Positions 34,600-42,125 of a stretch of 64,000 nt of DNA are shown here, in pieces (position 1 is the stretch's first letter; the number at the start of each line of letters is the position of its first letter). The DNA is from a virus. The stretch lies in the IMG/VR virus record IMGVR_UViG_3300021090_000013, positions 1 through 64,000 of that record; one strand, written 5' to 3'. The translations under genes and the position numbers were made by a program. The notes below the pieces were generated by a model. The model saw nothing but the letters and a program-made list of their open reading frames with translations, searched no databases and had not been told where the DNA came from.

Positions 34600-34700
34600 C
34601 CCGGAGCAAGAGGGGTCGCTCAGGCCGGGTTCGGAGCCTCGGCCGTTCGTAGAGAGCCTCAAGATTCCATGTTCGGAGCCATGGAGCCTTGGGGCTTTTT
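34600..34700 (+). ncRNA. Leader RNA with two stem-loops sharing the same loop
   Basis: Between promoter and endolysin, GGCCG (34623-34627) pairs with CGGCC (34640-34644), and TCCAT (34666-34670) pairs with ATGGA (34681-34685). The loop core GTTCGGAGCC occurs in both (34629-34638, 34671-34680). A terminator-like hairpin follows. The duplicated loop suggests a repeated protein- or RNA-binding site. No known RNA family is recognised. Confidence 0.5.
34685..34700 (+). terminator. Terminator or attenuator before lysis genes
   Basis: AGCC-TTGG-GGCT (34685-34696) with two further G-U pairs outward and five T residues (34696-34700). Modest strength. It partly overlaps the second stem-loop upstream, so the two are mutually exclusive, a layout typical of attenuation. 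Confidence 0.5.
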
Positions 34701-34732
34701 CGTTAGGTGGAGGAAAGCGTGGAGCAGCTAGG

Positions 34733-35242
34733 TTGACGCCGGCCCACCAAACGCTGAGTCACGGCCTGTTCATCACCCGCGCTTTGGCCGCAGCTCGCCA
34801 CGCGCTCGAGCTCGGCGCCCCTATCGTCCCAGCCATCGCCGCGGCACAGGCGGCACTTGAGAGCCGGTACGGGATGAGCCGGCTGGCCAAGGAAGCCAAC
34901 AACCTCTTCGGCGTCAAGGCCGGCCGCCGCTGGCTACAGCCAGTGCTCGAGTTGCCGACGCGAGAGTGGCGCCTCGGGCGCTTCGTCACGGTTCTGGCGC
35001 GCTGGCGCAAGTACGCCTCGTGGGAGGAGTGCTTCGCGGATTACGGCGCGATCATCGGGCGGCTGTCGTGGTACGCCGATGCGGTCGCGGCCGCCAAACG
35101 TGGGGACGCGCGCGGGTTCCTGGCCGGCCTGTTGGCGCAGTCGCACGGTCCCGGGCCCGCCGATGATGAGCCTGGCTGGGCCAGCGATCCTGAGTACTCG
35201 GCCAAGGTGCTGGCGGTCGCGATGCAGTGGGGCCTGCTGTGA
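34733..35242 (+). CDS. Endolysin, glucosaminidase family
   Basis: 169 residues from a TTG with GGAG 8 bases upstream. The core AAAQAALESRYGMSRLAKEA followed by NNLFGVKAG is diagnostic of the FlgJ/Mannosyl-glycoprotein endo-beta-N-acetylglucosaminidase family, with the catalytic Glu in A-L-E-S. YASWEECFADYGAII and the C-terminal DPEYSAKVLAV complete the domain. It cuts peptidoglycan. No signal peptide, so export needs a holin. Confidence 0.88.
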   Translation: MTPAHQTLSHGLFITRALAAARHALELGAPIVPAIAAAQAALESRYGMSRLAKEANNLFGVKAGRRWLQPVLELPTREWRLGRFVTVLARWRKYASWEECFADYGAIIGRLSWYADAVAAAKRGDARGFLAGLLAQSHGPGPADDEPGWASDPEYSAKVLAVAMQWGLL

Positions 35243-35334
35243 TGCTCCCCTGCGATTGGCTAGAGACGGGATTCACGCTGGCGGTCTTGGCCGGTATCGC
35301 CTGGGCTGTGTGGCGCATGTTCAAGGAGCGCTGA
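35242..35334 (+). CDS. 30-residue membrane peptide
   Basis: TGATG overlap on both sides with the endolysin and the next gene. One hydrophobic helix (TGFTLAVLAGIAWAVWRMF) with a basic end. Could be a small holin-like or spanin-like factor; only position supports that. Confidence 0.5.
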   Translation: MLPCDWLETGFTLAVLAGIAWAVWRMFKER

Positions 35335-35516
35335 TGGCCCGCGTCTACGGTGGGCTCCGGGGGGGCAAGCTGCCGCCCCCGGTCTCGATGGCCAGCACCC
35401 AACGACGCGCGAGCCGTCGCTGGCCCTCGACGGCGCGGCTGCTGGAGATGCTGGCAAGGCTCCAGGAAGGTCGTCCCGCGGGCGTCGTCCCGCAATCGGA
35501 GGAGGCGTCGTTATGA
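35334..35516 (+). CDS. Small basic protein in lysis region
   Basis: 60 residues. Starts MARVYGGLRGGKLPPPVSMA and is rich in R, G and P; no membrane helix. ATGA overlap with the lipoprotein gene. Unknown. Confidence 0.45.
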   Translation: MARVYGGLRGGKLPPPVSMASTQRRASRRWPSTARLLEMLARLQEGRPAGVVPQSEEASL

Positions 35517-36022
35517 AAAAGTTGAATCTGACGGTTGCCGTTTCAGCGCTGCTCGCGTTCGGGCTGCTCGCTCTCGTGAGCCTCGGGTGCAACCCGACGC
35601 CAAACGACCCCAGTACGATCTACATCAGCAACGTCAACACCAACACCCAGGGAGGTCAGCCGTCGCCGCCCGCGGATGCCAGCGGCGCCCTGCCGGCCGG
35701 GTCCGTGGTCAAGATCGAGATCTTCGGGGCGAGCTGCCCGAGTGGCGCCAACCCGCGGCCGAACCCGGGAGAGCTGAAGCTGGGTTGCTCCCTCGCCGTG
35801 ACCGCCACGCCCAAGGGGCCTGACGGCGCGAACCTACCCGCGAATGTACACGGCCCCAACTGCGCCTGGGCGGTCCCTGTCGGATCCACGTCCCTGCGCG
35901 TGGTCGAGGACGGCTCGCAGCCCTTCAACGCCACCGTTCTCGCCACCGCCATCGGCCAGGGCGTGGTATCCGCGGTGGTCAAGGGCACCACGGGGACGCT
36001 CCTGATCACCGTCGTGCCGTAG
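35513..36022 (+). CDS. Putative phage lipoprotein
   Basis: 169 residues with a classic signal peptide (KKLNLTVAVSALLAFGLLALVSLGC) ending in a lipobox-like S-L-G-C, though its -3/-2 residues are atypical. The mature part is polar and beta-rich with two further cysteines. Could be an outer spanin partner, a superinfection-exclusion lipoprotein, or another envelope factor. GGAGGCGT precedes the ATG. Confidence 0.7.
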   Translation: MKKLNLTVAVSALLAFGLLALVSLGCNPTPNDPSTIYISNVNTNTQGGQPSPPADASGALPAGSVVKIEIFGASCPSGANPRPNPGELKLGCSLAVTATPKGPDGANLPANVHGPNCAWAVPVGSTSLRVVEDGSQPFNATVLATAIGQGVVSAVVKGTTGTLLITVVP

Positions 36023-36031
36023 GGGTTCGCC

Positions 36032-36922
36032 ATGCGCGCTCTCTGGCGTACCGCAAAGGCGCTCTTCCGTCGCCATCCGACGATCCACTACTGGCCGACA
36101 GGCGGCGCCTCGCTCCAGGTGGGAGACCAGCTCGTCCCGCTTGCCCGAGCCCCGGCCGGCTGGCGTGTAGCCGGCATCTTCGCCCTGATCCTGCTGCCCG
36201 CCCTCGCCCAGGCCCAGGTGCCGCTCCAGCCCGACTGGAGCAACCCCGGCCACGTCTACGGCCCCGTGGACGGCGTCGCCCCGCTGTGGTCTCAGGCGCC
36301 CGCGGCCGTCGAGCCTGAGCCGCCTCCGCCCAACCTGCGCCTCTCCATTCTCGGAGGAGGCCTCGCCTCGCTCAGCGCCGACGCCTCTGGAGTGGTGCCC
36401 TTCGCGCGCATCGGGGCCGAGGCGCGGCTGACCAAGACCGAGAGGGGCCCGTCCCTCCATGTGGTGGTGGACCTGACTGCCGAACCAGGAGACTCGGTAA
36501 CCATCGAGGATCCGCAGACCTACAGGGGGATCGAGTTCTCGGCCGGGGTGAGCCAGCCACTTGGAGGCCCGCTGCTGTTCAGCACGTACGCCGAGATCGG
36601 CTTCGTCTCGCGGCTGCCCTCCGATCCGGCGCCGCGGGACCGCACTGCGAAGTGGGTCTCGGCGGGCCTGCTCTTCCAGACCAAGGGCCGCGAGCATCGC
36701 CTCGCGCTCGGGCTCGGCCGCGACCAGCGGCTCAACGGAAGCTGGGTTACTGCGGTCCAGGTGAGCGGCCAGGTGAAGCTGCGCGAGTCCAAGGGGATCT
36801 CGGTCTACCTCGTGGGCTCGGCCGTGCTGTCCCTCGAGGTTCCGCTACCGGCGGGGTCCACCTTCGCCGGCTACTCGCCGCCGCGCGACAGCGTGCGCTG
36901 CGGCATCGCCTTGGGGGTGTGA
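36032..36922 (+). CDS. Putative outer-membrane beta-barrel-like protein
   Basis: 296 residues. Residues 1-45 are cytoplasmic-looking, then a signal-like segment (WRVAGIFALILLPALAQA) with an A-x-A cleavage site. From about 100 onward alternating hydrophobic and polar residues (LRLSILGGGLASLSA, FARIGAEARLT, LHVVVDLTA, FSAGVSQPL, LFSTYAEIGFVS) suggest about eight beta strands. The extended N-terminus before the signal is unusual, so a start near 36140 is possible. A barrel would point to a Gram-negative host. Confidence 0.55.
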   Translation: MRALWRTAKALFRRHPTIHYWPTGGASLQVGDQLVPLARAPAGWRVAGIFALILLPALAQAQVPLQPDWSNPGHVYGPVDGVAPLWSQAPAAVEPEPPPPNLRLSILGGGLASLSADASGVVPFARIGAEARLTKTERGPSLHVVVDLTAEPGDSVTIEDPQTYRGIEFSAGVSQPLGGPLLFSTYAEIGFVSRLPSDPAPRDRTAKWVSAGLLFQTKGREHRLALGLGRDQRLNGSWVTAVQVSGQVKLRESKGISVYLVGSAVLSLEVPLPAGSTFAGYSPPRDSVRCGIALGV

Positions 36923-36923
36923 C

Positions 36924-37415
36924 ATGAAAGGCAAGCTCATCGAGTGCGCCATCCGTTGGCTGGCTGGCGGGATCATGCGCGAGGTCGCGGACGGTCGACG
37001 GGGGCCGAGGGCCTTGGCCGCCTACCAGTTCATGTTGGGCAAGAAGACCGCAACGGGGTGGATCCTTGCCGTGGTACTGGCCGCCACCGCGGCGTTCGAC
37101 CCCCAGCTCGCCCTGAAGATCGCCCCCGTCCTTGCCACGGCATCGGGGCTATTCATGGCCTGGGGCTTCCTGGACCGCGACTGGCGCACCAGTGAGCCGC
37201 CCGCCTGGGTCGGAGAGGGCTTCCACACCCTGGTGAGCCTAGGCCCCGTCCTGGCGCTCATCACCGACCTTCTCGTCCGCTACCTGTCCGGCGCTGGCTG
37301 CGCTGGCTGTGGGGAGTGGGCCCATCGCATAGACCTGGCCGCGGGCTCGGTGGCCATGGCAACGGCGTGGCTCGCGACCCGCTTGGCGCGGCCGCCGCTC
37401 CAGCTCGAACCCTGA
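36924..37415 (+). CDS. Holin candidate with three or four membrane helices
   Basis: 163 residues. Hydrophobic helices at about 45-62 (ATGWILAVVLAATAAF), 68-84 (ALKIAPVLATASGLFMAW), 103-120 (LVSLGPVLALITDLLVRYL) and 140-155 (AGSVAMATAWLATRL). Size, charge and position downstream of the endolysin fit a holin, but no family motif is seen. Confidence 0.6.
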   Translation: MKGKLIECAIRWLAGGIMREVADGRRGPRALAAYQFMLGKKTATGWILAVVLAATAAFDPQLALKIAPVLATASGLFMAWGFLDRDWRTSEPPAWVGEGFHTLVSLGPVLALITDLLVRYLSGAGCAGCGEWAHRIDLAAGSVAMATAWLATRLARPPLQLEP

Positions 37416-37442
37416 ACGGGGAGACGCGAGAAGGAAACACCC

Positions 37443-37835
37443 ATGTCCTTTGAATTTGGGGCGCTGCTTCAGGGCTGCATTGCCATGCTGTCGATAGGAA
37501 TCGCCTGGGGGCTGCTCAAAGGCAAGGTGGAAAAGCTCGGAGACAAGATCGAGACCGGCCACGCCGACGCGCTGCGCGTGGCGAGCGAGGCGGGTCGCTC
37601 TTCGCTGCGGTCTCACACTCGGCTCGACGATCATTCGGGCCGGCTGACCAAGATCGAAACCGGCTGCATCTTCCACGAACGGCGGCTCGACGAGAGCATA
37701 GGCTTTGTGCGCAGCGAAGTGTCGGGCCTACGCGAAGCGCTGGACAAGCATGTGGATGCGATGGGCGAACGCCTCGACGCCCTCGCCGACAAGATCGATG
37801 CCCTGCGAGCCGGACAAAGGGGTGTGGCGCCATGA
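37443..37835 (+). CDS. Membrane-anchored coiled-coil protein (inner spanin candidate)
   Basis: 130 residues. One N-terminal membrane helix (LQGCIAMLSIGIAWGLLKG), then a long charged coiled coil to the end. This is the topology of inner-membrane spanins, which pair with an outer-membrane lipoprotein; the lipoprotein at 35513 could be that partner, though separated by two genes. Confidence 0.55.
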   Translation: MSFEFGALLQGCIAMLSIGIAWGLLKGKVEKLGDKIETGHADALRVASEAGRSSLRSHTRLDDHSGRLTKIETGCIFHERRLDESIGFVRSEVSGLREALDKHVDAMGERLDALADKIDALRAGQRGVAP

Positions 37836-38455
37836 CAGCCAAGCTCGTAGGCGGAGGCTCGGCCGCGCTGATGCCGGTGTACTTCGTCGGGCGCACCGGT
37901 AGGCGATGGTGGCGTGACGGCTCCGCCATCGTGTCCGACTTACGAGAGGTGATCAAGGAGGTCAAGCCCAACAAGGGCGCGAGCCTGCGCGACGCCGTGG
38001 ACCGAGTAGAGCGCCTGGTGGCGGAGAGCGCCCTACTCGGTAGCCAGCGCTGGAGGGCGATCAACGACCAGGCCACCCTCGGCTACGCAGAGAGCGATCA
38101 GGAGGGCGGGATCGTCTGGGCAAATCGCACGTTGCGGGACATGATCGGTCGCGACGCGCAGGACATGAGCGGCTGTGGCTGGCTCAACGCGGTGACGTCC
38201 TCGATGCGCGACTGGGTGCGCGACTCCTGGGCAGAAGCCATCACCGAGGCCAGGGACTACGAGGAGAGCGTAGTCTTCGAGCGCCACGATGGTACGCGCG
38301 TCTGCTGCAAGGTCAAGGCCGCGCGCACCACGCGCCTCGATGGCTCGCTCAGCGGGCACGTCCTCACCGTGGCGCTATGCGCAGAGATGATCGCGGGGAA
38401 GCCGTGCGGGGAGTGCTACACCGCGCACCGGTTCGGGATCCCGTCAGAGCTATAG
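37832..38455 (+). CDS. PAS-domain protein
   Basis: 207 residues. A basic N-terminus and helix lead into a PAS-type fold from about residue 85: GGIVWANRTLRDMIGRDAQDMSGCGW, then SWAEAITEARDYEESVVFERHDGTRVCCKVKA and GHVLTVALC. PAS domains bind small ligands or mediate protein contacts. No output domain (kinase, cyclase, HTH) follows. The place beside membrane and lysis genes suggests sensing or control of lysis, but this is inference. Confidence 0.7.
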   Translation: MTAKLVGGGSAALMPVYFVGRTGRRWWRDGSAIVSDLREVIKEVKPNKGASLRDAVDRVERLVAESALLGSQRWRAINDQATLGYAESDQEGGIVWANRTLRDMIGRDAQDMSGCGWLNAVTSSMRDWVRDSWAEAITEARDYEESVVFERHDGTRVCCKVKAARTTRLDGSLSGHVLTVALCAEMIAGKPCGECYTAHRFGIPSEL

Positions 38456-38456
38456 A

Positions 38457-40250
38457 TTGGCAATCGGACTTCGAGGCGTTGCGACTCAGACGGCATGGTC
38501 GAGCGCGACCCCTTCGCCCACGCTCAACTTCCCAGCCGGCGTAGCCCAGGGAGACCTCCTCCTCGCGTTCTTCACGACGAACAGTGCGCATAACGGAGCC
38601 GCCTCGATCGTCTCCGGCTCCTGGACGTGGACTAAGATCGTCGAAGTAGACGACGGCGGGGCGGACAGCACCAGCTCTCTCTACTGGGCCATCGCGCCGG
38701 CAACTCCTGGCACGTCCTTCGCGTTCACGAGCGTGTTCGACGCGACCGAGACCGGCATGGGCGTCATCGTCGCCCTGACCGGACTCTTCGGCGCGACTAG
38801 CATCCACAAGTTCTCGGGGATTGAGCGGACCGTCGCAGCAGCTGGTCTCGCGACGAGCACGGCGACGGTCCAGACGGTCGACAACTGCCTGATCATTCAG
38901 TTCATCGGGTCAGACCCCGGGACGGGAGCGTACTCCTCGACGCCCGACGCGAGCCCGGTGGGCACCGAGACATTCGATGCGAAGGAAAGCACCGGCGGGT
39001 CGCTCGCGTATACGTACATTCAGCGCTACCAGCAGACGACGGCCGCCTCTCTTGCTCTCGATGCGACGATGGCGACGGCGGACGAGTACCAAGTCATCCA
39101 GGTTGCCATCTGTGAGCAGGCGACCGTCTACACCGAGACGGGCCTGGCCATCGCCGCAGCGGCGACGGTCACCCTCAGCGACCTGGAGCGCTACAAGGAC
39201 CTCGCGCTGGCCGTGGGGGCGGTGGGCGTGGTGTCCGTGGCTGACGTCGAGCACTATCGGCAGATCGGGCTCGCCGTGCCCGTCTCCGCGCTCGTGACCG
39301 CGGCCGCGGCGCAGCACTTCCTGGACACGGGCCTACCGATCCCCGTCACCGGCACGATCAGCGGGAGCGACGCCAAGAAGTACGCCGAGCAAGGGCTCCA
39401 GATCACAGCCGTGGGCACCGTCGCGGAGGCCGACCTCCAGCACTTCAGGGACGCGGGCCTGGCAGTGAGCGCAGCCGGTACGGTGTCTCTGACGGACGCG
39501 CTCCACGCTCTCGACCTCGGGCTGCCCGTCACCATCGTCGGCACCGCGAGCGTCTCCGACAAGGAGCATTACCAGGACCTGGCCCTGGCCGTGCCCGCCG
39601 CCGCCGTCCTCTCCGCGGCTGTCGCGCAGCACTACCAGGAGTTGGGCCTGCCGATCACGGCGGCAGTGACAGCGGCCTTGACAGACGTCGAGCACTATAA
39701 GGACACGGCCCTCGGGGTGAGCGTCGCGGCTGTGGTGAGCCTGGCCTCTGAGGTCTTCCACGGCTCGTACCCGCAGGAGTTCGTCGCCCTGACCGCGGTC
39801 GCATCGACCGCCGTGACCGACCTCCAGCACTACCTGGAGGCGAGCCTACCGGTGAGCGCGCAGGCGGTCTTGGCGGCCGTGGACAAGGAGCACTACCAGG
39901 ATGCGATGCAGGTCCTGATCGCAGCCACCCTTGGCGCGTCGGACGCCCAGCACTGGGGGGAGGCCCTCGAAGCGCTGGCGACTGGCCAGGTGCTGCTGAC
40001 CGACGCGCAGCGCTACAAGGAGGTCGGGCTCCTCGTCTCCGCGGTGGCAACCATCGGCGTCGTGGACGTGAAGCGCCTGGCACGGCTCGGCCTGCCCATG
40101 GTGATCTTCACCACGCCTCCCGTTGAGCGCACCTTCCAGGCGCCATCCGTTCCGGCGTTCGACTGTTCGAGCGTCGAGCGAGTCTTTCTAGCGCCGAAGG
40201 CACACCGGACGTTCGATGCTCCCGCCGTGCAAAGAGTCTTTGGAGGTTGA
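38457..40250 (+). CDS. Tail fibre-like protein with 21-residue repeats
   Basis: 597 residues from TTG (no clear ribosome site). Residues 1-220 form a phage-type beta domain (SSATPSPTLNFPAGVAQGDL, then SLYWAIAPATPGTSF). From residue 225 to about 545 there are about fourteen units of 21 residues with consensus Y-x-D/E-x-G-L-x-V-x-x-x-x-T-V-x-x-x-D-x-x-H. The tail ends with a shorter repeat of the type V-E-R-T-F-x-A-P. A solenoid or trimeric fibre shaft is likely. It precedes two more surface-type proteins. Confidence 0.7.
   Translation: MAIGLRGVATQTAWSSATPSPTLNFPAGVAQGDLLLAFFTTNSAHNGAASIVSGSWTWTKIVEVDDGGADSTSSLYWAIAPATPGTSFAFTSVFDATETGMGVIVALTGLFGATSIHKFSGIERTVAAAGLATSTATVQTVDNCLIIQFIGSDPGTGAYSSTPDASPVGTETFDAKESTGGSLAYTYIQRYQQTTAASLALDATMATADEYQVIQVAICEQATVYTETGLAIAAAATVTLSDLERYKDLALAVGAVGVVSVADVEHYRQIGLAVPVSALVTAAAAQHFLDTGLPIPVTGTISGSDAKKYAEQGLQITAVGTVAEADLQHFRDAGLAVSAAGTVSLTDALHALDLGLPVTIVGTASVSDKEHYQDLALAVPAAAVLSAAVAQHYQELGLPITAAVTAALTDVEHYKDTALGVSVAAVVSLASEVFHGSYPQEFVALTAVASTAVTDLQHYLEASLPVSAQAVLAAVDKEHYQDAMQVLIAATLGASDAQHWGEALEALATGQVLLTDAQRYKEVGLLVSAVATIGVVDVKRLARLGLPMVIFTTPPVERTFQAPSVPAFDCSSVERVFLAPKAHRTFDAPAVQRVFGG
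39129..40103 (+). repeat. Protein-level 21-residue tandem repeat array
   Basis: About fourteen 63-base units inside the fibre gene. Most units have exactly 21 codons; one longer unit carries an insertion around 39750-39790. DNA identity between units is low although the amino-acid pattern is kept, so the array is old and under selection. Confidence 0.75.
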
Positions 40251-40251
40251 G

Positions 40252-40986
40252 ATGACCAAGATGCAGAAGGGGATCGCCGCCGTAATCGCCGGCCTAGGCC
40301 TGATCCTGGGCGGCGCTGGCCTCGTGAAGTGGGGGGTTGGCACGATCCGGGAGGAGCTTCGCACCAAGGCGAAGGCCTACACCATCGGGCACGACAAGCA
40401 GAGCGATGTGGCCCGTCCGGTGCAGCTCGCATCGGTGCAGGAGACCGGCATCTGGACCCTCACCTGGCGTGACGCCCAGGGCCACGTCAAGGCCACCGAG
40501 GTCCTGCACAACACGCTCAGCCGAGTCGCCGACCAGAGGATGCTGGAGCTTCAGTTCAGGGGAGGGGCGGCCCCGGGGGCCAGCTACTATATCGGCCTGG
40601 CCGATGCTTCGAACCCGTGCTCCATCACCAAGGTGGACAGCACCGCGACCGCCTGGACAGGTGAGCCCGTTGCGAACGGCTATGCCCGCGTGGCGGTGAG
40701 CAAGGATTCGACCGGCTTCCCCACTTCGGCGGCCTCCTCGAACGACTGGCACCTCATCAGCAAGGTGGTGACCTTCACGAGCACGGGAACGATAGGTCCG
40801 GTGAACTGCGCCCTCTTGAGCGACCAGGCGAGCGGTACGGCGGGGGACTGGCACGCCTGGGTTGCCCTCAGCCAGGCGAGGACAATGGCCAACGGGGAGA
40901 GCCTCGACGTCTCGATGGACATCACCCTGGCCTACCTGGGGCTCGACCAGCTCGACACGTACGCGCTGCTGCTGCCGCCCCAGTAG
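40252..40986 (+). CDS. Membrane-anchored or tail-associated beta-rich protein
   Basis: 244 residues with TGGAGG before ATG. One N-terminal hydrophobic helix (KGIAAVIAGLGLILGGAGLVKW), then a polar domain with HNTLSRVADQRMLELQFRGG and SYYIGLADASN, a pattern common in phage structural proteins near fibres. The helix may be a signal anchor or a buried virion helix. Function unknown. Confidence 0.6.
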   Translation: MTKMQKGIAAVIAGLGLILGGAGLVKWGVGTIREELRTKAKAYTIGHDKQSDVARPVQLASVQETGIWTLTWRDAQGHVKATEVLHNTLSRVADQRMLELQFRGGAAPGASYYIGLADASNPCSITKVDSTATAWTGEPVANGYARVAVSKDSTGFPTSAASSNDWHLISKVVTFTSTGTIGPVNCALLSDQASGTAGDWHAWVALSQARTMANGESLDVSMDITLAYLGLDQLDTYALLLPPQ

Positions 40987-40998
40987 CAGGAGGGATCT

Positions 40999-41313
40999 AT
41001 GGCTCTGGCAGCCAAGCCCGACTTCTCGATGGCCAAGCGCTCAATAGAGAGCGTGCGTCGCGCCATCGACTTCACGCGCGTGCTGGAGTCGGGGGATTCG
41101 CTGGCGAGCGTGAGCGTCACGGCCACAGACGAGGCTGGAGCAGACGTGTCTACCGACCTGGTTGCGTCCCCCAATCCCACGGGAACCAAGGCGGTCTGGA
41201 CCCTCCTCGGCTGGGGCACGCTGGGCGCCAGCTACGACGTGCTGATCGTCGCGACAACGGACCAAGGCGACGTGCTGCCAAGGGTGGTGCGGGTGAGGAT
41301 CGAGGGCCTGTGA
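40999..41313 (+). CDS. Small Ig-like virion protein
   Basis: 104 residues with CAGGAGGG upstream. Sequence R-V-L-E-S-G-D-S-L-A-S-V-S-V-T-A and S-Y-D-V-L-I-V-A-T-T resemble the small Ig/Fn3-like add-on proteins that accompany phage fibres. Last clear gene before the junction with module B. Confidence 0.6.
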   Translation: MALAAKPDFSMAKRSIESVRRAIDFTRVLESGDSLASVSVTATDEAGADVSTDLVASPNPTGTKAVWTLLGWGTLGASYDVLIVATTDQGDVLPRVVRVRIEGL

Positions 41314-41549
41314 TGGCGAGGCGGTACCCCGGAGCGTGCGGTCGTTGTCGACTTAGGCCGCCCATGAGGCAGGGGGGCGAGAGGGCAAAGCCCACCGGGG
41401 TGGAGGGGGGGCACGACAACAAAACGCGTTTGCTCTTATCTTCTCGTCGCCGCCTAACGTCGGAGGCTCCTGGCTTCCACCGCCAAAGGGCGGGTCAAAC
41501 GGGCGCGATTCCTCCCTCCCTTTCGTCCAACCCCTAGGGGGTCAAGGCT
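41314..41549 (+). other. Junction region before second terminase (possible cos)
   Basis: 236 bases without a convincing gene. One 74-codon frame (ATG 41313, coupled by TGATG) has G-A-C-G-R-C near its start but poor coding character. The region is purine-biased and includes a run of seven Gs and the 10-base palindrome AAACGCGTTT (41422-41431). In lambda-type phages the cos site lies just upstream of the small terminase gene, so this is the best place to look for one. It is also the boundary between the two virion gene sets. Confidence 0.45.
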
Positions 41550-42125
41550 TTGCGAGGAGCCCCCAAACGGCAGAAGCGCTCGCCCACCGCCAAGGCGAAG
41601 CGCAAGCCAGCGCGGCGGAAGGGCCGGGGGCTCAAGGCCGGCCAACCTGCAGGCCTGGTGACGCGTGCCGAGGCTGCGGCCGCGCTTGGCGTGGAGCCGA
41701 ACCGGATCAACAAGTGGGCGGCTGACGGCGCTCCCATAGCCAAGCGCGGGAGCCGTGGGCATTCGGCCTACTACGACCTCGACGCCCTGCGGGCCTGGCG
41801 GGACGCACGACAGCCCCCCAATCGTGATCCAGGCCTGAGTTTGGGCGCGGCGCGGGCCCGTGCGGCTGAAGCCCAGGCCGTCAAATGGGAGCGCGAGAAC
41901 GAGCTGCGCGCTGGCCAACTCCTCGAGCGCGCTGCGGTGGTGGCGGAGGGGCAAGCGATCCTGGCGGCGCTCAAGTCTCGGCTGCTGTCGCTGCCGCGGC
42001 AGGCCGTGATGCGCGGGGTGATTCAGCGAGAGACGGAGCCGGCCCTCCATGCCTTGGTGGTCGAGGCGCTCAGAGAGCTGAGGCGCTGGACGGTAGGCGG
42101 GGAGCCGATGGAGGCCTCCGCGTGA
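41550..42125 (+). CDS. Terminase small subunit, Nu1-like (module B)
   Basis: 191 residues from TTG with AGGGGG upstream. A very basic N-terminus is followed by a winged-helix motif LVTRAEAAAALGVEPNRINKW with the wing AKRGSRGHSAYYDLDALRAW. A long helix follows (AEAQAVKWERENELRAGQLL, then a C-terminal helical part), as in phage DNA packaging Nu1/DUF1441 proteins. It binds the packaging site and recruits the GpA-type large subunit encoded next. Confidence 0.8.
   Translation: MRGAPKRQKRSPTAKAKRKPARRKGRGLKAGQPAGLVTRAEAAAALGVEPNRINKWAADGAPIAKRGSRGHSAYYDLDALRAWRDARQPPNRDPGLSLGAARARAAEAQAVKWERENELRAGQLLERAAVVAEGQAILAALKSRLLSLPRQAVMRGVIQRETEPALHALVVEALRELRRWTVGGEPMEASA

Noticed and set aside
34600-34660. 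tRNA-like element (GGTTCGGAGCC resembles a T-arm)
   Set aside because: No acceptor stem, D-arm or anticodon arm can be formed around it; treated as leader hairpins.
39129-40103. DNA tandem repeat or integration hotspot
   Set aside because: Repeat is at protein level only; DNA units are too diverged for a recent array.
41313-41537. 74-codon gene with G-A-C-G-R-C
   Set aside because: Coupled start is suggestive, but composition is poor and the end runs into the region before the terminase start; kept only as a remark.
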